64,000 nucleotides of DNA from Actinoplanes flavus (GTDB lineage: Bacteria; Actinomycetota; Actinomycetes; Mycobacteriales; Micromonosporaceae), in the NCBI RefSeq assembly GCF_017592555.1, contig NZ_JAGFNS010000002.1, positions 1-64,000 of the forward strand, in the 5' to 3' direction. How positions within the stretch are numbered: position 1 is the first letter of the stretch; the number at the start of each line of letters is the position of its first letter. Under the pieces are notes generated by a model that did no database searches, was not told the DNA's origin, and saw only the letters and a list, made by a program, of their open reading frames with translations. Positions 9,254 to 19,174 of the stretch are shown here, in pieces. The position numbers were made by a program, and so were the translations under genes.

Positions 9254-10354
9254 GAGGTTGTAGCTGTTGGTGGTGAAGGCGGCCTGTCCGGCGGTGCCGG
9301 AGATCTCGTAGCCGAACTGGAACTGGCCCAGGGTCACGTCGCCCCACCAGTTGTTGGTGCGCAGCCAGTTCAGCATGGCGAGCACGTTGAGCGTGCCGGA
9401 GTTGCTGTTGGACGTGCGCACGAACGAGTAGACCGTGTTGACGCCGTTCGACCCGCGGTAGATGTTCCAGGTCGCGCCGCCGACGTTGACGTCCCGGGCG
9501 GACGGCACCGCGCCGTTGGCGTCGTACTGTTCGGCGATCGGGCCGACGGCGCCCAGCTTGTTGGTCCAGATCATGATCTCGTACGCGTTGTTGTTCGCCC
9601 AGATGTCGTACGAGGTCACGAAGTCCCCGGCGGACGGCACCGTCACGTTGTACGAGCTGCTCAGCGTGCTCAGCGAACTCAGCGTCCGGTTGAGCGTGTA
9701 GCTCACGTTCGGGTAGGACTTGATGCCGCTGGTGCGCGGGTGGTTGGCGATCACACCCCAGTTGCTGGGCGTCCGGGCCCAGGCCGTCTGCGTGCCGGCG
9801 CCGGATCCCCAGATGTTGTTGTAGACGGTGTAGCCGTTGCTGGTCCAGTTGTCCCACTGCCCGGAGCCGGACCAGACCGCGTCGGACGGGACACCGGTGG
9901 ACGGCGTGGACGTGGACGGCGTGGGGCTGCTGGTCGGGTTGGTGACGCCGCCGGTGCAGGCGACGCCGTTGAGGGTGAACGCGGTCGGCGCCGGGTTGCT
10001 GCCGCCCGCCGAGCCGTTGAACCCGAACGACGCCGTCGCGTTGGTGCCGATGGAGCCGTTGTAGCCGGCGTTCTTGGCGGTGACAGTCGATCCGCTCTGG
10101 GTGAGGCTGGTGTTCCAGGCCTGGGTGACGGTCTGCCCGGCCGTGTAGTTCCAGACCAGCGTCCACGAGGTGAGCGGGTCGCCGAGGTTCTTGATGGTGA
10201 CGTTGGCGCCGAAGCCGCCGGGCCACGAGCTGCTCACCGTGTAGGTGACGCTGCAACCCGCGGCGGCGGAGGCGGGCAGAGCGGTGAGGATGCCCGCTCC
10301 GGTGACGAGGGATGCCGCGGCGGTCACCGCGAGCGCGATCTTTCGCCTTCTCAT
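9242..10354 (-). CDS. Secreted GH12 endoglucanase with N-terminal CBM2
   Basis: A 370-residue secreted beta-1,4-endoglucanase. A Sec signal peptide (about 1-30, MRRRK then a hydrophobic stretch ending PASAAA) precedes a CBM2 cellulose-binding domain (31-132, with the two CBM2 cysteines in AAGCSVTY and GVACTG). A Thr/Pro/Ser linker follows, then a GH12 beta-jelly-roll (about 150-370). The catalytic glutamates are visible in NAYEIMIW (nucleophile) and FGYEISG (acid/base). The ATG at 10354 was preferred over a longer frame because it places the twin-basic start of the signal peptide correctly. It is divergent from the GH9 gene, and the shared upstream region carries two operator-like palindromes. 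Confidence 0.92.
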   Translation of the reverse strand: MRRRKIALAVTAAASLVTGAGILTALPASAAAGCSVTYTVSSSWPGGFGANVTIKNLGDPLTSWTLVWNYTAGQTVTQAWNTSLTQSGSTVTAKNAGYNGSIGTNATASFGFNGSAGGSNPAPTAFTLNGVACTGGVTNPTSSPTPSTSTPSTGVPSDAVWSGSGQWDNWTSNGYTVYNNIWGSGAGTQTAWARTPSNWGVIANHPRTSGIKSYPNVSYTLNRTLSSLSTLSSSYNVTVPSAGDFVTSYDIWANNNAYEIMIWTNKLGAVGPIAEQYDANGAVPSARDVNVGGATWNIYRGSNGVNTVYSFVRTSNSNSGTLNVLAMLNWLRTNNWWGDVTLGQFQFGYEISGTAGQAAFTTNSYNLGFS

Positions 10355-10382
10355 GGTGCGTCCAATCTCTGGGGGAGGGGAC

Positions 10383-10402
10383 TCGTCGAAGCGCTTCGAC
10401 GA
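10383..10402. promoter_or_regulatory. 20-bp palindrome, LacI-type operator candidate
   Basis: TCGTCGAAGC / GCTTCGACGA is a perfect 20-bp palindrome 29 bp upstream of the GH12 start. The central AAGCGCTT has the CG-centred form used by LacI/GalR-family repressors. It differs in its half-sites from the box at 10476, suggesting two regulators or a relaxed site. Confidence 0.6.
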
Positions 10403-10475
10403 CTGCGCCGCGCGATCCACCGACGTCTATGCGGGCAGTGCGCAGATGCTAACACCGCGGACACAATCTTGTAAT

Positions 10476-10489
10476 TGGGAGCGCTCCCA
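10476..10489. promoter_or_regulatory. CelR/CebR-type operator
   Basis: TGGGAGCGCTCCCA is a perfect 14-bp palindrome identical to the operator described for the cellobiose-responsive repressor CelR of Thermobifida fusca and the related CebR sites of Streptomyces (from memory). It lies 38 bp upstream of the GH9 start, where a repressor would block transcription. No celR/cebR gene is in the window. Confidence 0.85.
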
Positions 10490-10500
10490 TGCAACGATGA

Positions 10501-12852
<2,352 letters not shown>

Positions 12853-12876
12853 CGCCTTCTCAGTCTGAAACTGATC

Positions 12877-12918
12877 AGCCCGGCGGTGGGGGCCCTTCTC
12901 GGCCCGCACCGCCGGGCT
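12877..12918 (+). terminator. Terminator after the GH9 gene
   Basis: A 12-bp stem AGCCCGGCGGTG / CACCGCCGGGCT with an 18-nt loop starts 24 bp after the GH9 stop and is followed by TTGTCTTTG. Confidence 0.75.
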
Positions 12919-12951
12919 TGTCTTTGTATCGATCAGCCTCTATCGTGCCGA

Positions 12952-12965
12952 GGAAAGCGCTTTCC
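12952..12965. promoter_or_regulatory. 14-bp palindrome, LacI-type operator candidate
   Basis: GGAAAGCGCTTTCC lies 48 bp upstream of the pectate lyase start. It has the AAGCGCTT core typical of LacI-family operators. It is a distinct half-site from the two boxes upstream of GH9/GH12, so pectate lyase may answer to a different sugar. Confidence 0.6.
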
Positions 12966-13013
12966 CCCCGCTTGAAGGCGCGGACCGAATCCCCAGATGA
13001 AGGTGGGCAACTG

Positions 13014-14231
13014 ATGAAACGTCCAGTCGTCGTACGGTGGATAGCCGTCGGAGCGACCGCGGCCGCGAGCGCCGCGATCGCCCTGGCGCTGCCGTCGGTT
13101 CAGGCGTTCGCCGCGGACAACCTCAGCCTCGGCGCGGGCGCGGACGGCTCCAGCAAGGCCAGCGGCACCAGCTACGGCAACGTCCGGGACGGCAACACCG
13201 GCACCTACTGGTCACCGGCCAGCGCGACCGGCTACGTCTCGGTCAAGTGGAGCAGCGCCACGACGGTGTCCTCGGCCGTCATCCGGCAGGCCTCCGGCGG
13301 CGGTTCGATCAGCGCCTGGCGCGTGCTCAACGCCGACACCGGAGCCTCCCTGGCCAGCGGCAGCGGGAGCCCGAGCACCATCACGTTCTCCTCGACGTCG
13401 CTGAAGAAGCTGACCTTCGAGATCACCAGCGCGTCCGCCGCTCCGCGGATCGCCGAGTTCGAGACGTACGGCAGCGGCGGCTCGAACCCGACCAGCAGCC
13501 CGACCGCGGGCCCGACCACCAGCCCCACCACGAGCCCGACCAGCAACCCGGGCACCCCGACCGGTGCGTGGCCGTCCTCGGCCGGCACGGTGTCGATCTC
13601 CAGCACGGTCAACGTCTCCGGCACCTTCGACGGCGGCATGAAGACCTACTGCTGCATCGGTGACGGGTCGCAGAGCGAGTCCCAGGACCCGATGTTCAAG
13701 ATCGCCAACGGTGGCACCCTCCAGAACGTCATCATCGGCTCGCCCGCCGGCGACGGCGTGCACTGCGAGGGCACCTGCACGATCAGGAACGTGTGGTGGA
13801 ACGACATCGGCGAGGACGCCGCGACCTTCAAGGGCACCGGCGGCGGCACCAGCTACGTCATCGGTGGCGGCGCGAAGTCGGGTAGCGACAAGACCTTCCA
13901 GCACAACGGCAACGGCACGGTCAGCATCTCCGGCTTCTACCTCAGCGGCTCCGGCAAGCTGTACCGCGGATGCGGCAACTGCACCAACTCGTACCAGCGT
14001 CACGTCAAGATCGACAACGTGCTGCTGAACAACATCGACATGGTTGCCGGCATCAACAGCAACTGGGGCGACACCGCCACCATCACCCGCGTCACGCTGA
14101 CCAACAGCTCCAGCGCGGTGGTGTGCGGCAAGTACCAGGGCGTGGCCAAGGGCAGCGAGCCGAAGTACCTCGGCGAGGGCTGGAACGACAGCAACTGCAA
14201 GGTCACCCAGAGCGACATCACCCGCAAGTAG
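13014..14231 (+). CDS. Secreted PL3 pectate lyase with discoidin-like domain
   Basis: A 405-residue secreted enzyme. A signal peptide (1-about 30, cleaved near QAFA-AD) is followed by a discoidin/F5-8-type carbohydrate-binding domain (about 32-160), a Thr-Ser-Pro linker (about 162-185), and a PL3 pectate lyase domain (about 190-405). The PL3 signature is clear: VIIGSPAGDGVHCEGTC, then NVWWNDIGEDAATFKG and the Cys-rich beta-helix turns (CGNCTNSY). PL3 enzymes cleave polygalacturonate by calcium-dependent beta-elimination. The ATG at 13014 is preceded by AGGTGGG at about 6 nt. A LacI-type palindrome sits just upstream. The gene is flanked by terminators and so is its own unit. Confidence 0.9.
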   Translation: MKRPVVVRWIAVGATAAASAAIALALPSVQAFAADNLSLGAGADGSSKASGTSYGNVRDGNTGTYWSPASATGYVSVKWSSATTVSSAVIRQASGGGSISAWRVLNADTGASLASGSGSPSTITFSSTSLKKLTFEITSASAAPRIAEFETYGSGGSNPTSSPTAGPTTSPTTSPTSNPGTPTGAWPSSAGTVSISSTVNVSGTFDGGMKTYCCIGDGSQSESQDPMFKIANGGTLQNVIIGSPAGDGVHCEGTCTIRNVWWNDIGEDAATFKGTGGGTSYVIGGGAKSGSDKTFQHNGNGTVSISGFYLSGSGKLYRGCGNCTNSYQRHVKIDNVLLNNIDMVAGINSNWGDTATITRVTLTNSSSAVVCGKYQGVAKGSEPKYLGEGWNDSNCKVTQSDITRK

Positions 14232-14242
14232 GGCAGGGTGAG

Positions 14243-14272
14243 ACGGGCGCCCACCCGGCGGTGGGCGCCCGT
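14243..14272. terminator. Bidirectional terminator
   Basis: A perfect 13-bp stem (14243-14255 / 14260-14272) with a CGGC loop fills the gap between the converging pectate lyase and GH51 genes, with TTTCAC to its right. Confidence 0.85.
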
Positions 14273-14273
14273 T

Positions 14274-15794
14274 TCACAGGGCGCCGCTCACGGTGACGAA
14301 CGAGTGCGGCGGCAGGTGCACCCGCAGCCGGCCGCCGGTCAGGGACACCCCGTCGTACGGCCGCGGCGCCACCACCGACGGCGACGCCGGCGTGTTGTGG
14401 TCCTGCAACGCCGCCGACGTCAGGATCAGGGCGGCGGCGTCGCGCACCGTGCCACCGCGCAGGTCGATCTCCACGTCGGCGGGGGCGTCCGCGTCGAGGT
14501 TCGACAGCGAGATCAGCAGCCGGCCGTCCTTGCGGCTGGCCGACAGCGAGACGGTCGTCAGCGTGGCGTCGCCGACCGGGCGGGACGGTGGCGGTCGGCG
14601 GAGGTCCACCCGCAGCGACGTGGCGTCCTGGTGGCCCCGGTTCATGTGGAAGACGTGGTAGGTCGGGGTGAGGACCAGCGACTGCGTCTCCGGGTCGGTG
14701 AGGATCATGGCCTGGAGGACGTTGACGGTCTGCGCGATGTTCGCCATCACGAGGCGATCGGCGAACCGGTGGAAGACGTCGAAGTGGACGCCGGCCACGA
14801 GCGCGTCGCGCAGCGTGTTCTGCTGGTGGAGAAAGCCGGGATCGGTGCCGGGCTCGACGTCGAACCAGGTGCCCCACTCGTCCAGGACCAGGCCCACGTT
14901 CCGGCCGGGGTCGTAGCAGTCCATCACGGCCGCGTGGCCGGCGAGCAGCTCCTCGACGCGGGCCGCCGACACCATGGTCCGGTAGTACTCCTCGGTGTCG
15001 AAGTCCGTGGCCGAGCCCTTCTCGTCCCAGCTGGGGCCGGTGATCGTGTAGTAGTGGACGGAGAGCGCGTGGAAGGCGGTACTGGTCACGCGGCGGCAGC
15101 CGAGATGCCCGACCTGCTTCATCAGCGTCTCGGTCCAGGCGTAGTCGTCGCCGTTGGCCCCCGCGGCGATCTTGTAGAGCCGGTTGCCGCCGTGGTCGCG
15201 GCAGTAGGTGCCGTAGCGGCGCGCCTCGTACGCGTACTGTTCGGCGCTCATGGCGCCGCCGCAGCCCCAAGCCTCGTTGCCCAGGCCCCAGAATCGCACC
15301 CGCCACGGCTCGTCGCGGCCGTTGGCCCGGCGCAGGCGTGCCATCGGGGAGTCACCGTCGCGGGTCAGGTACTCCACCCACTCGCTCATCTCCCGGACGG
15401 TCCCGGAGCCGACGTTGCCGCTGATGTAGGGCTCCGCGCCGAGCAGCTCGCACAGGGCCATGAATTCGTGGGTGCCGAAGTGGTTGTTCTCCTCGACCCC
15501 ACCCCAGTGCGTGTTGACCATCGTGGGGCGGGCGGCGCGCGGCCCGATGCCGTCCCGCCAGTGGTATTCGTCGGCGAAGCAGCCGCCCGGCCAGCGCAGG
15601 TTCGGAATCCCCAGCTCCCGTAACGCCGCGACGACGTCGAGCCGGATGCCGCCCTCGTTCGGGATGCCGGAGTCCTCGCCGACGTAGAACCCGCCGTAGA
15701 CGCAGCGGCCCAGGTGCTCGGCGAAGTGCCCGTACACATGCCGGCTGATGCGTGGGCCGTCGAGGTCCACGTTGATGACTGCTTCGACCGTCAT
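14274..15794 (-). CDS. abfA: Intracellular GH51 alpha-L-arabinofuranosidase
   Basis: A 506-residue cytoplasmic enzyme with no signal peptide, removing arabinose from imported arabinoxylo-oligosaccharides. Typical GH51 features are [15 protein letters not shown] near the N-terminus, [14 protein letters not shown], the acid/base glutamate in [12 protein letters not shown], and the nucleophile glutamate in [12 protein letters not shown]. Length and N-terminal start match the family. A C-terminal beta-sandwich (about 390-506) completes the fold. The gene is divergent from an ABC importer and GH120 operon, with two CGAAA-N-TTTCG boxes between them, so both directions are probably controlled by one xylan/arabinoxylan repressor. 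Import by the ABC system followed by hydrolysis by GH51 and GH120 makes a coherent pathway. Confidence 0.93.
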   Translation of the reverse strand: MTVEAVINVDLDGPRISRHVYGHFAEHLGRCVYGGFYVGEDSGIPNEGGIRLDVVAALRELGIPNLRWPGGCFADEYHWRDGIGPRAARPTMVNTHWGGVEENNHFGTHEFMALCELLGAEPYISGNVGSGTVREMSEWVEYLTRDGDSPMARLRRANGRDEPWRVRFWGLGNEAWGCGGAMSAEQYAYEARRYGTYCRDHGGNRLYKIAAGANGDDYAWTETLMKQVGHLGCRRVTSTAFHALSVHYYTITGPSWDEKGSATDFDTEEYYRTMVSAARVEELLAGHAAVMDCYDPGRNVGLVLDEWGTWFDVEPGTDPGFLHQQNTLRDALVAGVHFDVFHRFADRLVMANIAQTVNVLQAMILTDPETQSLVLTPTYHVFHMNRGHQDATSLRVDLRRPPPSRPVGDATLTTVSLSASRKDGRLLISLSNLDADAPADVEIDLRGGTVRDAAALILTSAALQDHNTPASPSVVAPRPYDGVSLTGGRLRVHLPPHSFVTVSGAL

Positions 15795-15849
15795 CCGGTG
15801 CCTTTCCCGAGAGTGGCTCTCAGTTTAAGGCGGTCCCTCCGAAAGTCCA

Positions 15850-15862
15850 GCGAAAGTTTCGC
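15850..15862. promoter_or_regulatory. CGAAA-N-TTTCG operator, copy 1
   Basis: GCGAAAGTTTCGC is a 13-bp palindrome with a central unpaired G, 56 bp upstream of the GH51 start. It shares its half-site CGAAA with the box at 16004. Confidence 0.7.
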
Positions 15863-16003
15863 GAACCTTCTATTTTCCGTACGGAGGGCTCGGCGTGGCA
15901 ATTGGGCGATTGACGTTACGCACGTGTGACATCGAGTCACGCTGCACGCCTTGACAGGGGCCCCCGCTCTTCCTAGCTTTGGCGGCATCTTCCGGAATCA
16001 CTC

Positions 16004-16014
16004 CGAAACTTTCG
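16004..16014. promoter_or_regulatory. CGAAA-N-TTTCG operator, copy 2
   Basis: CGAAACTTTCG lies 21 bp upstream of the solute-binding-protein start. From memory, this exact 11-mer is the palindrome recognised upstream of Streptomyces xylanase genes. It overlaps the expected transcription-start and leader region, consistent with repression. Confidence 0.75.
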
Positions 16015-16034
16015 ATATCCGAGATGAGGCTTAG

Positions 16035-17324
16035 ATGACGCATAAGAGGACTCTCGCGGTCGCGGCCGCGGTGGCGCTGGCCGCGATGGGGATGACCGCC
16101 TGCACCGGCGACGACGACGGCGGCTCGAACTCGGGCGGCTCCGTCACGATGGACTTCTGGCACAACGCCACGACCGGCCCCGGCAAGGCCTTCTGGGACA
16201 AGACGGTGGCCGACTTCCAGACCGCCCACCCGAACGTCAAGATCAAGATCCAGCAGGTGCAGAACGAGGACCTGGACGGCAAACTCCAGACCGCGCTGAA
16301 CTCCGGCTCCGCGCCCGACATCTTCCTGCAGCGCGGCGGCGGCAAGATGGCCGCCATGGTCGAGGCGGGCCAGCTCAAGGACATCACCGGCGACATCACC
16401 GCCGAGACCAAGCAGGCGGTCGGCGAGGCCGCCCTGAAGACCGGGCAGGTCGACGGCAAGGCGTACGCCGTACCGGTCTCGATCCTTCCGGGGGGTCTCT
16501 GGTACAGCAAGGACGTCTTCCAGAAGGCCGGCGTCACCACCCCGCCGACCACGCTGGACGAGCTCAACCAGGCGGTCACCAAGCTGAAGGCCAACGGCAC
16601 GCCGATCGCGCTCGGCGCCAAGGACGCCTGGCCGGCCGCCCACTGGTACTACTTCTTCGCGCTGCGGGCCTGCGCGCCGGCCGCGCTCGACGCCGCCGCC
16701 AAGGACAAGAACTTCGGCGACCCGTGCTGGACCACCGCCGGCGAGAACCTCAAGGCGTTCGCCGACACCAAGCCGTTCAACGAGGGCTTCCTGACCACCT
16801 CCGCCCAGCAGGGCGCGGGCAGCTCGGCCGGTCTGGTCGCCAACTACAAGGCCAGCATGGAGCTGATGGGCGCCTGGGACCCGGGCGTGATCGCCTCCCT
16901 CACCAAGGACGCCAAGCCGCTGCCCGACCTGGGCTACTTCCCCTTCCCGGCGGTGCCCGGCGGCCAGGGTGACCCGGCCGCGATCATGGGTGGCGCGGAC
17001 GGCTACTCGTGCGCGGCCGACGCGCCGAAGGAGTGCTCCGACTTCCTCAACTACATCCTGACCAAGGACGTGCAGGAGGGCTACTACAAGGCCTTCAACG
17101 CGCTGCCGGTCAGCAAGGAGGCCCAGGGCGCGGTCACCGAGGACTACCTCAAGGCGGTTCTCGACGCCTACAACAAGGCGCCGTACGTCTCGCAGTGGCT
17201 GGACACGATCTACGGCCAGAACGTGGGCAACGCCCTGAACGTCGGCGTCGTGAACCTGCTCGCCGGCAAGGGCGACGTCGCCGGGATCATCCAGGCCGTG
17301 AACGACGCGGCCAAGAAGGGCTAA
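16035..17324 (+). CDS. Sugar ABC transporter solute-binding lipoprotein
   Basis: A 429-residue extracellular substrate-binding protein of the CUT1 sugar importer class. The N-terminus is a lipoprotein signal with lipobox GMTAC (lipidated Cys23), followed by an acidic Gly/Asp linker. The mature domain starts with MDFWHNATTGPGKAFW and contains typical family stretches (APDIFLQRGGG, YAVPVSILPGGLWYSKDVF). Its place upstream of two permease genes and a beta-xylosidase, behind a xylanase-type operator, suggests xylo- or arabinoxylo-oligosaccharides as ligand. That is inference from context. No ATPase gene is in the operon; actinomycete CUT1 systems usually share the MsiK ATPase. Confidence 0.9.
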   Translation: MTHKRTLAVAAAVALAAMGMTACTGDDDGGSNSGGSVTMDFWHNATTGPGKAFWDKTVADFQTAHPNVKIKIQQVQNEDLDGKLQTALNSGSAPDIFLQRGGGKMAAMVEAGQLKDITGDITAETKQAVGEAALKTGQVDGKAYAVPVSILPGGLWYSKDVFQKAGVTTPPTTLDELNQAVTKLKANGTPIALGAKDAWPAAHWYYFFALRACAPAALDAAAKDKNFGDPCWTTAGENLKAFADTKPFNEGFLTTSAQQGAGSSAGLVANYKASMELMGAWDPGVIASLTKDAKPLPDLGYFPFPAVPGGQGDPAAIMGGADGYSCAADAPKECSDFLNYILTKDVQEGYYKAFNALPVSKEAQGAVTEDYLKAVLDAYNKAPYVSQWLDTIYGQNVGNALNVGVVNLLAGKGDVAGIIQAVNDAAKKG

Positions 17325-18310
17325 TGGTGGCCGGCAGCTTCACGGTCGCCGACCGGGTCCGTGACGGGGGTGCGGTACAGCCGCCCCCGGCACGGCCCCG
17401 CCGGCGCGGAAACGGTTGGGGCATGCGCCTGGAGATCGCGGTGCTGTCCGGCCCCGCGGTCCTGATGTTCGTCGGCTTCGTCATCTTCCCGGTGCTGATG
17501 GCCGCCTACTACGGCTTCTACCGGTGGAAGGGGTTCGGCCCGCCGACCGACTTCGTCGGCCTCGACAACTACCGGACCATCCTGCAGGACAGCGCGTTCC
17601 ACGAGGCGCTGTGGCACAACGGCCAGATCGTCGTGCTGTCGCTCCTGCTCCAGGGCCCGATCGCCGTCGGGCTGGCCCTGCTGCTCAACCACCGGATGCG
17701 CGGCCAGTCGATCATCCGGATCCTGATCTTCGTCCCGTACGTGATCTCCGAGGTCATCGTCGGGACGGCCTGGAGTCTCATGCTCCAGAGCAACGGCGCG
17801 GTCAACGACGTCCTGCGGTCGCTCGGTCTCGGCTGGCTGGCCGAGGACTGGCTGGCCAACCCGAACCTCGCCCTGTGGACCCTGATGGTGATCCTCACCT
17901 GGAAGTACATCGGGTTCGCGGTGATCCTGTTCCTGGCCGGCATGCAGAACATCCCGGAGGAACTGTCCGAGGCGGCCGCGGTCGACGGCGCCACCTACTG
18001 GCAGACCCAGTGGCGGGTCACCCTGCCGCTGCTCGGGCCGACCATCCGGATCTGGGCCTTCCTGTCGATCATCGGCGCGCTCCAGCTGTTCGACCTCGTC
18101 TACATCATCTGGGGCCAGTACGTCGCGTCGACCGCCGGCACCTCCACGATGGCGACCTACATGGTCACCGAGGGCCGTAACGCGGGCAACTACGGGTACG
18201 GCAACGCCGTGGCCGTGGTGCTCTTCCTCATCTCGATGCTCATCGCCCTCGTCTACCAGCGTTTCGTCCTGCGCCGGGACACCGAGGGCGCACTCACCGG
18301 AGGGCGGTAA
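17324..18310 (+). CDS. Sugar ABC transporter permease 1
   Basis: A 328-residue CUT1 inner-membrane permease (MalF type), about six helices. Its start overlaps the stop of the binding-protein gene (TAATG), which indicates translational coupling. The cytoplasmic EAA loop is visible as EAAAVDGATYWQTQWRVTLP. A basic, proline-rich N-terminal tail of about 33 residues precedes the first helix; a second ATG at 17423 is possible but lacks better spacing. It works with the downstream permease and a shared ATPase to carry sugar from the binding protein into the cell. Confidence 0.9.
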   Translation: MVAGSFTVADRVRDGGAVQPPPARPRRRGNGWGMRLEIAVLSGPAVLMFVGFVIFPVLMAAYYGFYRWKGFGPPTDFVGLDNYRTILQDSAFHEALWHNGQIVVLSLLLQGPIAVGLALLLNHRMRGQSIIRILIFVPYVISEVIVGTAWSLMLQSNGAVNDVLRSLGLGWLAEDWLANPNLALWTLMVILTWKYIGFAVILFLAGMQNIPEELSEAAAVDGATYWQTQWRVTLPLLGPTIRIWAFLSIIGALQLFDLVYIIWGQYVASTAGTSTMATYMVTEGRNAGNYGYGNAVAVVLFLISMLIALVYQRFVLRRDTEGALTGGR

Positions 18311-18312
18311 CG

Positions 18313-19137
18313 ATGGCCAACTCCCGGCGGGGCGATCCGGTCGTCTACGTAGGCGCACTGATGCTCATCGGGCTCATGCTCGGGCCCGTCCTGTACATCA
18401 TCGTCGGCGGCTTCCGCACCAACTCGCAGATCACCACCGATCCGGCGGGCCTGCCGGACCCGTGGGTGTTCAGCAACTACACCGACGTGCTGACCGGCGA
18501 TACGTTCTGGCGCCAGGTCGGCAACTCGACGATCGCCGCCGTCATCACCACCATCGGCGTCGTCGGGCTGGGGGTGATGGCCAGCTACGTCCTGGCCCGC
18601 TACCGGTTCCGCGGCCGGGGTGCGCTGTACGCGCTGTTCGCGGCCGGTCTCATGTTCCCCGCCACGGTGGCCATCACGCCGCTCTACATCCTGGTGAAGA
18701 ACCTGGGCCTGGTGAACACGCTGCCCGGCGTCATCCTTCCGCAGATCGCCTTCGGGCTGCCCACCACCATCATCATCCTGGTCCCGTTCCTGCGGGCGAT
18801 CCCCCGCGAGATCGAGGAGGCCGCCGCCATCGACCAGTGCAGCCGGCTCGGCTTCTTCTGGCGGATGGTCCTCCCGCTGTCGGTGCCGGGCCTGATCACC
18901 ACCGGCATCCTCGCGTTCGTGAACAGCTGGAACAGCTACCTGCTGCCGCTGTTCATCCTGAACGATCAGGAGACCTTCACCCTGCCTCTGGGCGTGCAGG
19001 CGTTCGCGTCGGAATATTCGGTCGACACCGCCAAGGTGCTCGCGTTCACCTCGTTGTCGATGATTCCGGCGCTGGTGTTCTTCAGCCTCTTCGAACGCCG
19101 CATCGTCGGTGGCCTCACCGGCGCGGTCAAGGGATGA
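18313..19137 (+). CDS. Sugar ABC transporter permease 2
   Basis: A 274-residue CUT1 permease (MalG type), two bases downstream of permease 1 and so in the same operon. It has six hydrophobic segments. The EAA loop is EEAAAIDQCSRLGFFWRMVLP, with the C-terminal FVNSWNSYLLPLFIL segment typical of this subunit. Length is normal for the family. It forms the heterodimeric channel with the preceding permease. Confidence 0.9.
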   Translation: MANSRRGDPVVYVGALMLIGLMLGPVLYIIVGGFRTNSQITTDPAGLPDPWVFSNYTDVLTGDTFWRQVGNSTIAAVITTIGVVGLGVMASYVLARYRFRGRGALYALFAAGLMFPATVAITPLYILVKNLGLVNTLPGVILPQIAFGLPTTIIILVPFLRAIPREIEEAAAIDQCSRLGFFWRMVLPLSVPGLITTGILAFVNSWNSYLLPLFILNDQETFTLPLGVQAFASEYSVDTAKVLAFTSLSMIPALVFFSLFERRIVGGLTGAVKG

Positions 19138-19174
19138 GGCGGCTCGACGTGACGACGACAGAAAGGCATCCGAT

